A program made the position numbers and the translations under genes. The notes beneath the pieces are model-generated. The model worked only from the letters and a program-made list of their open reading frames with translations. It searched no databases and was not told where the DNA came from. From GCA-2687025 sp964473525 (GTDB taxonomy: Bacteria; Poribacteria; WGA-4E; GCA-2687025): a DNA stretch of 24,658 bases. This document shows positions 14,719 to 22,243 of the stretch, in pieces (position 1 is the stretch's first letter; each line of letters opens with the position of its first letter). Location of the stretch: contig CAYYPK010000069.1 of the NCBI GenBank assembly GCA_964473525.1, positions 1 to 24,658 on the forward strand. Reading direction: 5' to 3'.

Positions 14719-14743
14719 TGGCACTCAGGAGGCAAGAGTGCCA
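14719..14743 (+). promoter_or_regulatory. CIRCE operator (HrcA binding site)
   Basis: TGGCACTC (14719-14726) and GAGTGCCA (14736-14743) form an inverted repeat with the nine-base spacer that defines CIRCE; the consensus arms are TTAGCACTC and GAGTGCTAA. The change A to G in one arm is matched by T to C in the other, so symmetry is kept. HrcA bound here would repress the chaperonin operon until heat shock. No hrcA gene lies in the window. Confidence 0.88.
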
Positions 14744-14826
14744 AGGAGGCCGCGCGCATACGTGGCCGCGCGCAGGCCACCACCAACGCCACAGACATCA
14801 GATTCCCATCGTGGGAGGATCGCCCA

Positions 14827-15114
14827 ATGGCCCTAGAGCCGCTCTCGGACAACGTGTGCATCGAGCCGCAGGAAGAAGCGGAGGCGCGTATCGGGTCGAT
14901 CATCGTCCCTGACACCGCTAAGGAACAGCCACAGATCGGCACGGTCATCGCCGTCGGTCCTGGCAAGCGGGGCGACGACGGCGAACGCCGTCCGCTCGCG
15001 GTCAAGGAGGGTGACACGGTCATCTACTCGAAGTTCGGTGGCACCGAGTTCGAGATGGACGACACGGAATACCGCGTGATGAAGGAATCGGACATCCTGG
15101 CGATCGTCAGCTAA
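14827..15114 (+). CDS. groES: Co-chaperonin GroES
   Basis: GroES is the seven-subunit lid that closes the GroEL cavity during folding. The 95-residue product has the family pattern: LEPLSDNVCIEPQEE, a mobile loop around ARIGSIIVPDTAKEQP, GTVIAVGPGK, the KEGDTVIYSKFGGTEF core and the ending VMKESDILAIVS. The mobile-loop GSIIVPD segment contacts GroEL. The ATG is preceded by GGGAGG with eight bases between. An upstream continuation of the frame to 14278 overlaps the DUF4159 gene and lacks similarity. It is the first gene of the operon, 31 bases before groEL, under the promoter and CIRCE site described here. Confidence 0.97.
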   Translation: MALEPLSDNVCIEPQEEAEARIGSIIVPDTAKEQPQIGTVIAVGPGKRGDDGERRPLAVKEGDTVIYSKFGGTEFEMDDTEYRVMKESDILAIVS

Positions 15115-15145
15115 GCAAGCTGTCAGCGAGAGGGCGAGAACGCTT

Positions 15146-16810
15146 ATGCCGGCGAAACAGGTTGCATTCGATGAAGAAGCGCGTTCGGGTCTGAAGACCG
15201 GCGCCGCGCTGCTCTCGCGGGCGGTTCGGGTGACGCTGGGCCCGCGCGGGCGCAACGTCGTGCTCGCGAAGTCTTTCGGCGCGCCGCTCATCACGAAGGA
15301 TGGCGCGTCCATCGCTAAGGAAGTCGAGCTTAGCGACCACTACGAGAATCTCGGCGCGCAGCTCATTGAGACCGCGGCGTCCAAGACGAACGACGACGCG
15401 GGCGACGGCACGACGACGGCGATCACGCTCGCGTTCGACATCCTCGAATCGGGGATGAAGGCGATCACGTCTGGCCGCAATCCGATGGCGCTGAAGCGCG
15501 GGATCGACGAGGCGTGCGCCACAGTGATTGAGCGGCTCCATGCGCAGTCAACCCCGGTCAGCGGCCGCGACGACTACGCGCGCGTCGCGCGTGTGTCCGC
15601 CAACGGCGACGCTGCGATAGGCGACATCATCGCAGACGCCCTCGAGACCGTGGGCAGCGAAGGAGTCGTGACCGTCGAGGAGGGCAAGTCCGCCGACACC
15701 ACGCTCGAGGTGGTCGAGGGCATGCAGTTCGACAAGGGCTTCCTGTCCGCGCGGTTCGCCACGGAGGCGGACGGCTCCGAGGCGGTGCTGGACAACCCGT
15801 ACATCCTCATCCACGACGGCAAGCTCAGCTCGCCGCAGGATGTCGTGGCGATCCTCGAGAAGATCCATCAGGTCGGCCGCCCGATCCTCATCATCGCTGA
15901 AGATGTCGAGGGCGAGGCGCTGTCGACGCTCGTCGTCAACCGCGTCCGTGGGAACCTGTCCGTGTGCGCCGTCAAGGCGCCCGGCTTCGGCGACCGCCGC
16001 AAAGAGATGCTGCGCGACATCGGCACCCTCACCGGTGGACAGGTGATCGCCGAGGAGCTCGGCATCCGGTTGGAGAACGTCGTCCTGGGCATGCTCGGCG
16101 AGGCGGAGCGCGTCATCGTCGATAAGGACAACACGACGATCGTCCGCGGTCGTGGCTCCTCCGATGACATCGAAGGGCGCAAGCGGCAGATCCGCGCGCA
16201 GATCGAGGACACCACCTCGGACTACGACCGCGAGAAGCTGCAAGAGCGTCTGGCGAAGTTGGCCGGCGGCGTCGCGCTCATCGACGTCGGCGCGCCGACG
16301 GAAGTCGCGATGAAGGAGAAGAAGGCGCGCGTCGAAGATGCGCTGAACGCCACACGCGCCGCTATCGAGGAAGGCATCCTGCCGGGCGGCGGCGTCGCGC
16401 TGATCCGCTCGCAGTCCGCGTTGGACGCCCTCATCGAGGCGCGGTCGACAGCGGACGCTTCGTCCGAGGACGAAGACGAGCTAGCGGGGATTCGCATCAT
16501 CCGCGAGTCGCTGGAGGCGCCCCTGCGACAGCTGGCGGACAACGCGGGCGCGGAAGCGTCGCTCGTCGCAGCTAACATCCGGTCTGCCGACTCGGACTCC
16601 CACGGGTACAACGCCCAGACACTCGAATATGAGGATCTGGCCGCCGCAGGCATCTGCGACCCGACGAAGGTCGTCCGGTCTGCCTTGCAGAACGCCGCCA
16701 GCGTTGCGGGCATCGTGCTGACGACGGAGGCCGCGATCACCGAGGCGCCGTCAGACGAGGAAGACGAGCACGCCGGACACGGTCACGGTCCAGGCCAGCA
16801 CCACCACTAG
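15146..16810 (+). CDS. groEL: Chaperonin GroEL with a histidine-rich tail
   Basis: GroEL is the 14-subunit ATP-driven folding chamber. The 554-residue protein carries all core motifs: VTLGPRGRNVVL, DAGDGTTTA with Asp87, and ARVEDALNATRAA with the ATPase Asp398, at the same numbers as in E. coli. The C-terminus is unusual. The Gly-Gly-Met repeats of typical GroEL are missing; instead the last 22 residues run through an acidic stretch (SDEEDE) into GHGHGPGQHHH. Mycobacterial GroEL1 proteins also have His-rich tails, which is an analogy only. A further acidic stretch (SSEDEDE) lies near 438. The gene follows groES and ends before a strong terminator hairpin. GAGAGGG lies upstream of the ATG. Confidence 0.97.
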   Translation: MPAKQVAFDEEARSGLKTGAALLSRAVRVTLGPRGRNVVLAKSFGAPLITKDGASIAKEVELSDHYENLGAQLIETAASKTNDDAGDGTTTAITLAFDILESGMKAITSGRNPMALKRGIDEACATVIERLHAQSTPVSGRDDYARVARVSANGDAAIGDIIADALETVGSEGVVTVEEGKSADTTLEVVEGMQFDKGFLSARFATEADGSEAVLDNPYILIHDGKLSSPQDVVAILEKIHQVGRPILIIAEDVEGEALSTLVVNRVRGNLSVCAVKAPGFGDRRKEMLRDIGTLTGGQVIAEELGIRLENVVLGMLGEAERVIVDKDNTTIVRGRGSSDDIEGRKRQIRAQIEDTTSDYDREKLQERLAKLAGGVALIDVGAPTEVAMKEKKARVEDALNATRAAIEEGILPGGGVALIRSQSALDALIEARSTADASSEDEDELAGIRIIRESLEAPLRQLADNAGAEASLVAANIRSADSDSHGYNAQTLEYEDLAAAGICDPTKVVRSALQNAASVAGIVLTTEAAITEAPSDEEDEHAGHGHGPGQHHH

Positions 16811-16837
16811 GCGGCTCGGCCGTTCAGCGAGACTCGG

Positions 16838-16868
16838 AACTCCCCGCGGCCCGTCGGCGCGGGGAGTT
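16838..16868 (+). terminator. Strong hairpin between convergent genes, probable shared terminator
   Basis: AACTCCCCGCG (16838-16848) pairs perfectly with CGCGGGGAGTT (16858-16868) across a nine-base loop. It lies 27 bases after the groEL stop and directly abuts the stop codon of the DUF6807 gene on the other strand. Neither side has a long T-run, but the 11-base, very GC-rich stem could stop transcription from both directions. Confidence 0.75.
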
Positions 16869-17726
16869 CTACGTACTGTATTCGAGCCACGCGTCTTCGA
16901 TCTTGGCTTCCAACTCGTCGCCCGCGTGGACGACGATCGCATGGCGGAAGCGGAACGTCTCGCCACGGGCGACGAACTGCTCACCAGCAAAGAGGTTGCC
17001 CTCTCGCGGCGACAGCGGCCCATAGCCTCGCGTGAACCAGGAGTTGGGGTGGTCGGGGTTGCCCGGGTGGTCGAGGCACGCCAGGCCTTCCACGCCAGGG
17101 CCGCCGTACCCGTCTGGGACGGGCGCGTGGTAATCGATCCACCGCGCCGGCTGGCCGAACGTGTCCGACTCGCCGCGTCGCCCCTCGCTGCTCACGATCG
17201 AGGCGCCGGCCTTGCCGTTGAAGGCGTCCGCCATGCGGATGATGGGCAGAGCCGACTCCTTGGTGGTTCCAAGCGTCAGGTCCGCCTGCGCCGTGTACGT
17301 GTTGTCCAGGTAGAGCCAGTAGCCGTCCTCGCGCGAGAAGGACACGCCGAGCGACCGCTCCTCGGCGATGAGCGTCTCGCCTGAGGGCGCGACCCAGTCG
17401 AGGCGTTCGACGAAGCCGTGGTCGCCCGCTGCGGGAGCCCTGTCCAGCCACTCGACGTGGCGTATCTCGCCCGGCTCCTCGGTCGGTAGCTCAAGGTAGA
17501 ACGTCACACCGTTCACGTCGCCGTGGCCCCACCATATGCCGTGATGGTGGATATGATCGCTGGGTGCGTCAGCGAGCAGGTTGCGGCCACTGGGCGCCGC
17601 CAGCATCGAGACGTACGGCTTCGTCGCCGCGCCGTTCATCAGGTACGCGACGCAGACGCGGTGTCGGTCGTGCAGTATCCACTTGCTGTCGTCGCGGATC
17701 ACCGTTGGGTTCGAGGGCTGTCGCAC
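16869..17726 (-). CDS. DUF6807 (PmoA-family) protein
   Basis: The 285-residue protein matches the DUF6807 family, often labelled PmoA although unrelated to methane monooxygenase function. Hallmarks are the polar HHH segment DHIHHHGIWWGHGDVNG, the following GVTFYLELPTEEPGEIRH and a C-terminal GETFRFRHAIVVHAGD. It has no signal peptide with this start. The frame is open to 17990 but there overlaps the amidohydrolase gene in another frame, with low-complexity translation, so I prefer GTG at 17726 (GTG at 17702 is an alternative); neither has a strong Shine-Dalgarno site. DUF6807 genes often accompany Gfo/Idh/MocA dehydrogenases and amidohydrolases in carbohydrate islands, as here. The substrate is unknown. 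It is the last gene of the leftward arm, 43 bases after the amidohydrolase. Confidence 0.85.
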   Translation of the reverse strand: MRQPSNPTVIRDDSKWILHDRHRVCVAYLMNGAATKPYVSMLAAPSGRNLLADAPSDHIHHHGIWWGHGDVNGVTFYLELPTEEPGEIRHVEWLDRAPAAGDHGFVERLDWVAPSGETLIAEERSLGVSFSREDGYWLYLDNTYTAQADLTLGTTKESALPIIRMADAFNGKAGASIVSSEGRRGESDTFGQPARWIDYHAPVPDGYGGPGVEGLACLDHPGNPDHPNSWFTRGYGPLSPREGNLFAGEQFVARGETFRFRHAIVVHAGDELEAKIEDAWLEYST

Positions 17727-17769
17727 ACGTCGTCCAATCGTGGCTGTTGGTCGAGACGGCGTCGGCGGT

Positions 17770-18630
17770 TCACAGCAGCCGGGGTCCACGCGCCGCCCAC
17801 ATCTCGTCGTCGGTGTACCGCTGTGGCGGGTCAACGGGGTCAATCGGCGGCGTCCACTCAGGGCGGAACCGTCGGATGAGTCGCTCGGCGTTCCGGTGCG
17901 CCACGGCGTCGCGCTCGTCGTCGGCGATGGCTGCCTGCTCAACGAGCTCCTGCACGAGGCGGAAGTTGTAATAGGGCGCGTCCGTGCCAAACATTAGCCG
18001 ATCCGCCGCGAGCCCATCGAGCAGATGGCGGAGTCCCCATGCGGGTTCCTCGGGGGTCGGCTTCTGCGCGATGTCGTACCAGATGTTCTCGACGTCGGCG
18101 CACTGCGCGATGGCGTCGTCGTGCCCCGGCTTGTTCATGGACACGTGGCCGATGACGAACGTCACGGCCGGGAACCGACGCGCGTAAGCGGCGATGTTGC
18201 GCGTGGAACCCGCCTGATGCAGTAGACACAGTCCCTGGCGCTCCGCGACGACTTCCAGCAGTGCGTGCAGTTCCGCCCCAAGCGAGTGACCGGACAGCGC
18301 GGGGTGGCACATGAAGCCCATTAGCCCGTCGTCGTCCATCGAGCGGCGCAGTTCGTCGACGCCGGCCTGCTCGTGCCGCACTTCCACGCCAGCGAGCCCT
18401 AGCGGGAACCGGTCTGGGAAGGCGCGGCATCCCGTCGCCACTTCCTCGTTCTGGCGGCGTGTGTCTAGAACGCCGCTTGCTTGGGGGCCGCCAGCCGTAG
18501 GGCTCAGAATCGCCGCAGTGACGCCCGCCGATGCCATACGCGCCATGTATCTGCCCACGCTCTGCCCGATGGTCGGGGCGCGCGACACCGTCATGCCGAT
18601 GTGGCAATGCACGTCGATGTAGGGTCTCAT
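17770..18630 (-). CDS. Amidohydrolase family 2 protein (TIM-barrel metal-dependent hydrolase or decarboxylase)
   Basis: The 286-residue protein has the metal-site layout of the amidohydrolase-2 branch: IDVHCHIG (His8, His10) at the first strand, LLHQAG and VIGHVSMN in the middle, and FGTDAPY with the catalytic Asp near the end. Members hydrolyse lactones or decarboxylate aromatic and sugar-derived acids with one divalent metal. A lactonase step would fit a dehydrogenase-plus-dehydratase pathway, but this is an inference. The start ATG has GGAGGTGA seven bases upstream and overlaps the stop of the preceding dehydrogenase as ATGA, a sign of translational coupling. No signal peptide is present, so it is cytoplasmic. 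Confidence 0.88.
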   Translation of the reverse strand: MRPYIDVHCHIGMTVSRAPTIGQSVGRYMARMASAGVTAAILSPTAGGPQASGVLDTRRQNEEVATGCRAFPDRFPLGLAGVEVRHEQAGVDELRRSMDDDGLMGFMCHPALSGHSLGAELHALLEVVAERQGLCLLHQAGSTRNIAAYARRFPAVTFVIGHVSMNKPGHDDAIAQCADVENIWYDIAQKPTPEEPAWGLRHLLDGLAADRLMFGTDAPYYNFRLVQELVEQAAIADDERDAVAHRNAERLIRRFRPEWTPPIDPVDPPQRYTDDEMWAARGPRLL

Positions 18631-19658
18631 GCGCTCACCTCCACGCCTCGACGCGTCCGAGTCGCCTCGCGCGCCGCCTCTATGATAGACAGGTTCCTGC
18701 GGGCGTCAGCGCCCGTCACGGGAGGCGGGTCGCCCGCGCGCATCGCCGCGAACGCCTGGCGGAAGAACGCGAGATGTCCTGTGGGGTCGTCTCGCTGCCC
18801 GTCTGGCAGATCCGGCCGCCATCGGCCTCCGTCGTGCACGTGCAGCGGATCCTCCTCCCGGTGGTACACCCGCACGGACTGGCCCGTTCCGTGCGCCTCG
18901 CACCAGCGGCCACCTTCCGTCCCGAACGTTGGGGCTGACCACGTGGAAGTGACCGTGCTTACCGTGCCATCGGCGTGGTCCAGCAGGAACAGGGCGAGGT
19001 CATCCACGTCGATGTCGAACTTCACGGTGCGGACGCGTCCCTCAACGTGGGCAACGGGAGATCCCACCAGGGCCTCAACGCTGTACAGCTCGTGGTAGGC
19101 GGAGTCGATGGCGCATCCGCCCCCTGCGGCGCGCGTCGCCCGCCAGTCGGAGGCGTCGAGGCCGTCCGCCTTGCGGAACACCGACTGCGCGCGCCCCCAC
19201 GTGATCGGGCCGAACTCCGTGGCCCGCGCCACCTGACTGCCACGCTTCATGGCGTCCGAAAACAGCAAGTTGTGCGCAACCGTGTACCACACGCCCGCTT
19301 TCGCGACGGCGTCCAGGATGGCATCCGCCTCGACGAGGGTGGACGCCATGGGCTTCTCGCTGAGGATGTTCACGCCGGCCTGGGCGGCGCCAATCGCCTG
19401 CTCGGCGTGCAGGTGGTGCGGCGTCGCGATGCACACGGCATCGAGCCCGCCTGCGCTCAGCATGTCCTGATAGGCCGTGTAGACGCGCGAGGACGGCACG
19501 CCCAACGCCTCCGCCACGCCTTCCCGCGCAGCTTCCTGCGGGTCCGCGACCGCTACAACACGGACATCGCTGGCGGCCTCTCCGTAGGCGCGGGAGTGGA
19601 CGTGCGCCACGATCCCGCCGCAGCCTATGAGGCCCAGTCTGATGGGTCCGGGCGTCAT
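18627..19658 (-). CDS. Gfo/Idh/MocA-family NAD(P)-dependent oxidoreductase
   Basis: This 343-residue protein begins with a Rossmann fold (LGLIGCGGIVAHVHSRAY), then VVAVADPQ, CIATPHHLHAEQA and the family signature SEKPMAST. In the C-terminal domain, the segment GGGCAIDSAYHELYSVEALV carries the probable catalytic Asp and His. Members oxidise or epimerise sugars, inositols and their derivatives using NAD or NADP. The exact substrate cannot be read. The ATG has GAGGGAAC upstream. It is the first gene of the leftward arm, and its stop overlaps the next start by four bases. It is divergent from an enolase-superfamily gene, with about 155 bases between the two starts. Confidence 0.93.
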   Translation of the reverse strand: MTPGPIRLGLIGCGGIVAHVHSRAYGEAASDVRVVAVADPQEAAREGVAEALGVPSSRVYTAYQDMLSAGGLDAVCIATPHHLHAEQAIGAAQAGVNILSEKPMASTLVEADAILDAVAKAGVWYTVAHNLLFSDAMKRGSQVARATEFGPITWGRAQSVFRKADGLDASDWRATRAAGGGCAIDSAYHELYSVEALVGSPVAHVEGRVRTVKFDIDVDDLALFLLDHADGTVSTVTSTWSAPTFGTEGGRWCEAHGTGQSVRVYHREEDPLHVHDGGRWRPDLPDGQRDDPTGHLAFFRQAFAAMRAGDPPPVTGADARRNLSIIEAAREATRTRRGVEVSA

Positions 19659-19753
19659 CTAGTTCCCTCGCGTGTTCTCCGCACGCCAGAGCCACGCGCG
19701 GTACGGTGAGTGATACGACCGCGGCGCGCGACTCGGCACAGCGTTCCCGACGG

Positions 19754-19782
19754 TTGACGCGCGCGGCGCGCTCCTGTTGAAT
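19754..19782 (+). promoter_or_regulatory. Probable promoter of the enolase-superfamily gene
   Basis: TTGACG (19754-19759) and TTGAAT (19777-19782) are separated by 17 bases. The -35 is near consensus and the -10 matches at four of six positions. The start would fall about 25 bases before the ATG at 19814, a normal leader length. I found no equally clear promoter for the divergent dehydrogenase gene. Confidence 0.5.
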
Positions 19783-19813
19783 GCACGAGCCGCACACCCG
19801 ACGGAGGAGAGGC

Positions 19814-21067
19814 ATGGATTTCCGAATCACGGACATCGAAGTCGTTACGGTGGACGTGCCGTTCACGGAGGTAGCTGGCAGGAATATGCGCCGCGGGATG
19901 CATCCGTGGTCGGTCGCCGAGATCTACCGCGTGAAGACGAACGTGGGGCTCGTGGGCGTTGGCGAGACGATCGTCAACTACACGTGGTCGCGCGGTTCGG
20001 CGGAGAAGACGCGCGAGGCGATTGGGAAGAACCCCTACGAACTGCTCTACCGGGACGACCTGGGCGCCGGCGTACAGATAGCCGTCTGGGATCTGGCCGC
20101 GCAACACGCCGGCGTTCCCGTCCACGCGCTGGTCGGCGAGCGCTGCCGCGACGCCGCCCCCATCGCGTGGTGGTGCATCGACATGCCGCCTGACGACTGG
20201 GCGGACGAAGCCCGACGCGCGGTCGCAGCGGGGTATACGACGTTCAAGCTGAAGGGGCGTCCCTGGTTCGACATCGTCGAGCAGATCCAGGCGGTCGTCG
20301 CCGTCGGCGGACCGTCAGTGCTGATCGATGTGGACTTCAACGACTTCCTGCTAGACGCCGACAACGCGCTGGAGGTGTGTCGCGCGCTCGAGGAGATCCC
20401 CAACATCGCCATCTTCGAGACGCCCATCCCCCAGGGCGACATCGAAGGCAACAAGCGGCTGCGCGCGGAGCTGCGGTCGGAAATCGCACACCACATGGGC
20501 TCCCCACCTGTTCCCGTCGCGGCGCGCGAGGGGGTGTGCGATGGATTCGTCCTGTGCGCGGGCGCCGACCGCATCATCCGCCAGGCGCACGCCGCCCAGG
20601 AACTGGAGATGCCGTTCTGGATTCAACTCGTTGGCACGGGCATTACCACGTCTTGGGCGAACCACCTCGGAGTCGCGCTACAGAACGCGACATGGCCGGC
20701 GATAACGTGCATGAACATCTACTCGGAGCAGATGATCGCCGAACCTATCGTCGTTGAGGATGGCCACATCGCCGTGGACGACAGCGTCGGGCTGGGCGTC
20801 GACCTGGACGACGACGCCGTGGCGCGGTGGCGGGTAGAGCCGCCTGTCGAAGCCGAGCAGCCGCGATGGGTGCACACGATCGCATTCGCGGACGGGCAGA
20901 AGGCGCACTACCGTAACGCCGACGCGTATCGTCAGGACTTCAAGGCGCGCGGCATGCCCATAGGACACAGGAATGTCAGCCTCGAGACGTGGCATGACGA
21001 TGGCTCCGAAGCCTTCGCGGAGCTGTTCGCCCGTGTAGAGTCAGGCCCCGTGCGGGAGGGCGGCTGA
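19814..21067 (+). CDS. Mandelate racemase/muconate lactonizing enzyme-family protein
   Basis: Enolase-superfamily enzymes abstract a proton next to a carboxylate; many dehydrate sugar acids. The 417-residue protein has the N-terminal cap (ITDIEVVTVDVPFTEV), the barrel Lys-x-Lys motif FKLKG (Lys145, Lys147), and metal ligands Asp172 (LIDVDFND) and Glu202 (FETPIPQ). At the third metal position, where most members have Glu or Asp, the strand reads IAHHMGSPP with His226-His227. The later segment PFWIQLVGTGITTSWANHLG is well formed, so the protein does not look degenerate. The start is ATG behind GGAGGAG; the open frame begins 11 codons earlier without family support. It is transcribed away from the dehydrogenase-amidohydrolase-DUF6807 genes and probably belongs to the same pathway. 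Confidence 0.9.
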   Translation: MDFRITDIEVVTVDVPFTEVAGRNMRRGMHPWSVAEIYRVKTNVGLVGVGETIVNYTWSRGSAEKTREAIGKNPYELLYRDDLGAGVQIAVWDLAAQHAGVPVHALVGERCRDAAPIAWWCIDMPPDDWADEARRAVAAGYTTFKLKGRPWFDIVEQIQAVVAVGGPSVLIDVDFNDFLLDADNALEVCRALEEIPNIAIFETPIPQGDIEGNKRLRAELRSEIAHHMGSPPVPVAAREGVCDGFVLCAGADRIIRQAHAAQELEMPFWIQLVGTGITTSWANHLGVALQNATWPAITCMNIYSEQMIAEPIVVEDGHIAVDDSVGLGVDLDDDAVARWRVEPPVEAEQPRWVHTIAFADGQKAHYRNADAYRQDFKARGMPIGHRNVSLETWHDDGSEAFAELFARVESGPVREGG

Positions 21068-21102
21068 TAGGACGAAATAGCTGTCTCCGCCACGACCCTC
21101 CC

Positions 21103-21120
21103 TGCGTTGATTCTAACGCA
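21103..21120 (+). terminator. Small hairpin after the enolase-superfamily gene
   Basis: TGCGTT (21103-21108) pairs with AACGCA (21115-21120) around a six-base loop. There is no T-run, so it is at best a weak terminator or a leader hairpin of the next gene. Confidence 0.25.
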
Positions 21121-21159
21121 CTAGATCAGGGGACCTTTCGGAGGGAAGGTGAAGCTACT

Positions 21160-22230
21160 GTGGACATGGACAGCTTCTCCGGGGACAACGCACCCGGCAG
21201 CACGCCGCGCGCGTGGGACGGCCACGGGGTGTTCGAAGGCCCGGTGGGCGACCGTCGACGCGTCAGCCCGGCGAGTGGATCAGACACGCCCCTCGATGAA
21301 ACCGATGCCATGACCGCTGGGGCGTACATCGAGCAACTTGCGCACGCAAACCCAAGGAAGCGCGAGGAGGCCATACAGCGGCTATCCGAAATGGGTTGGG
21401 AGGAAACCGACGGGCCGTTGCGCGCGCTGCTACCACGCCTACGCGACCCGCATCCTAGCGTCAGGGCCAAAGCTGCGGACGCGCTGGGAGTGTCCGCGGA
21501 GGGCGGGGCGGCCGAGCCCCTCATGGCCGCGCTGGACGACGACAACCGCGAGGTCCGCTTCCGCGCGGCGTTCGCACTGGAGCAGTTGGAGCCCGCCGTC
21601 GACATCAACGTCCGCATACGCGCGTGGGACACCGTAGTCGGCCGGGACGGGCAGAACGTCTACGCGCTCTGCAACCTCAGCCTGGCCCACCGCGAGAGCG
21701 GTGACCGCGAGGCGGCTGTCGAGACGGCGTATCAAGCTATCGAGCTGCACCCGGAACACTTCTACCCGTATCTGCTCGTTGCCCACCTGTACGCCGAGAA
21801 GGGCGAGCGCGAGGCGGCGGAGCGGTACTACAAGTGCGCCATCAGGTGCAATCCAGAGCACGCGACGACGTACTACGAGCTCGCAGAGCTCCACCGGCTC
21901 GATGGCGACTACGCGTCGGCGGTGAAGCAGTACGCCGAGGCGCTGCAGGTCGACCCGGACCACTCGGAGAGCCACTTCGGTCTGGGTTTCTGCTACAACC
22001 GTATGGAACGCTACGAAGACGCCATCGCGGCCTATGGCGAGTGCCTGCGGCTCAGCCCGGACCACTACGTCGCCCACAACAACCTGGGCATGGCGCACCG
22101 GTACCGTGGCTCGTACGAGACGGCGATGGAGTGCTTCAAGCACGCGCTGGAGCTGAGCCCGGACTACGCGGCGGCGCAGCTCAATCTCGGCGACACGTTC
22201 GTCGTCGTGTCGTCGGCCCGCGAAGAATGA
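21160..22230 (+). CDS. HEAT-repeat plus TPR protein
   Basis: The 356-residue protein is built of protein-binding repeats. After a low-complexity, probably disordered N-terminal 50 residues, two HEAT-like units occupy about 65-150 (LLPRLRDPHPSVRAKAADAL and MAALDDDNREVRFRAAFAL). From about 165 to 345 there are five TPR units with 34-residue spacing, such as YYELAELHRLDGDYASAVKQ and AHNNLGMAHRYRGSYETAME. It has no signal peptide or membrane helix. Such proteins act as scaffolds; no enzymatic domain is seen. I use GTG at 21160, behind GGAGGGAAGG; ATG at 21166 is an alternative. A second TPR gene starts 13 bases after its stop, suggesting an operon. Confidence 0.85.
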   Translation: MDMDSFSGDNAPGSTPRAWDGHGVFEGPVGDRRRVSPASGSDTPLDETDAMTAGAYIEQLAHANPRKREEAIQRLSEMGWEETDGPLRALLPRLRDPHPSVRAKAADALGVSAEGGAAEPLMAALDDDNREVRFRAAFALEQLEPAVDINVRIRAWDTVVGRDGQNVYALCNLSLAHRESGDREAAVETAYQAIELHPEHFYPYLLVAHLYAEKGEREAAERYYKCAIRCNPEHATTYYELAELHRLDGDYASAVKQYAEALQVDPDHSESHFGLGFCYNRMERYEDAIAAYGECLRLSPDHYVAHNNLGMAHRYRGSYETAMECFKHALELSPDYAAAQLNLGDTFVVVSSAREE

Positions 22231-22243
22231 GCGGCTAGCGAGC

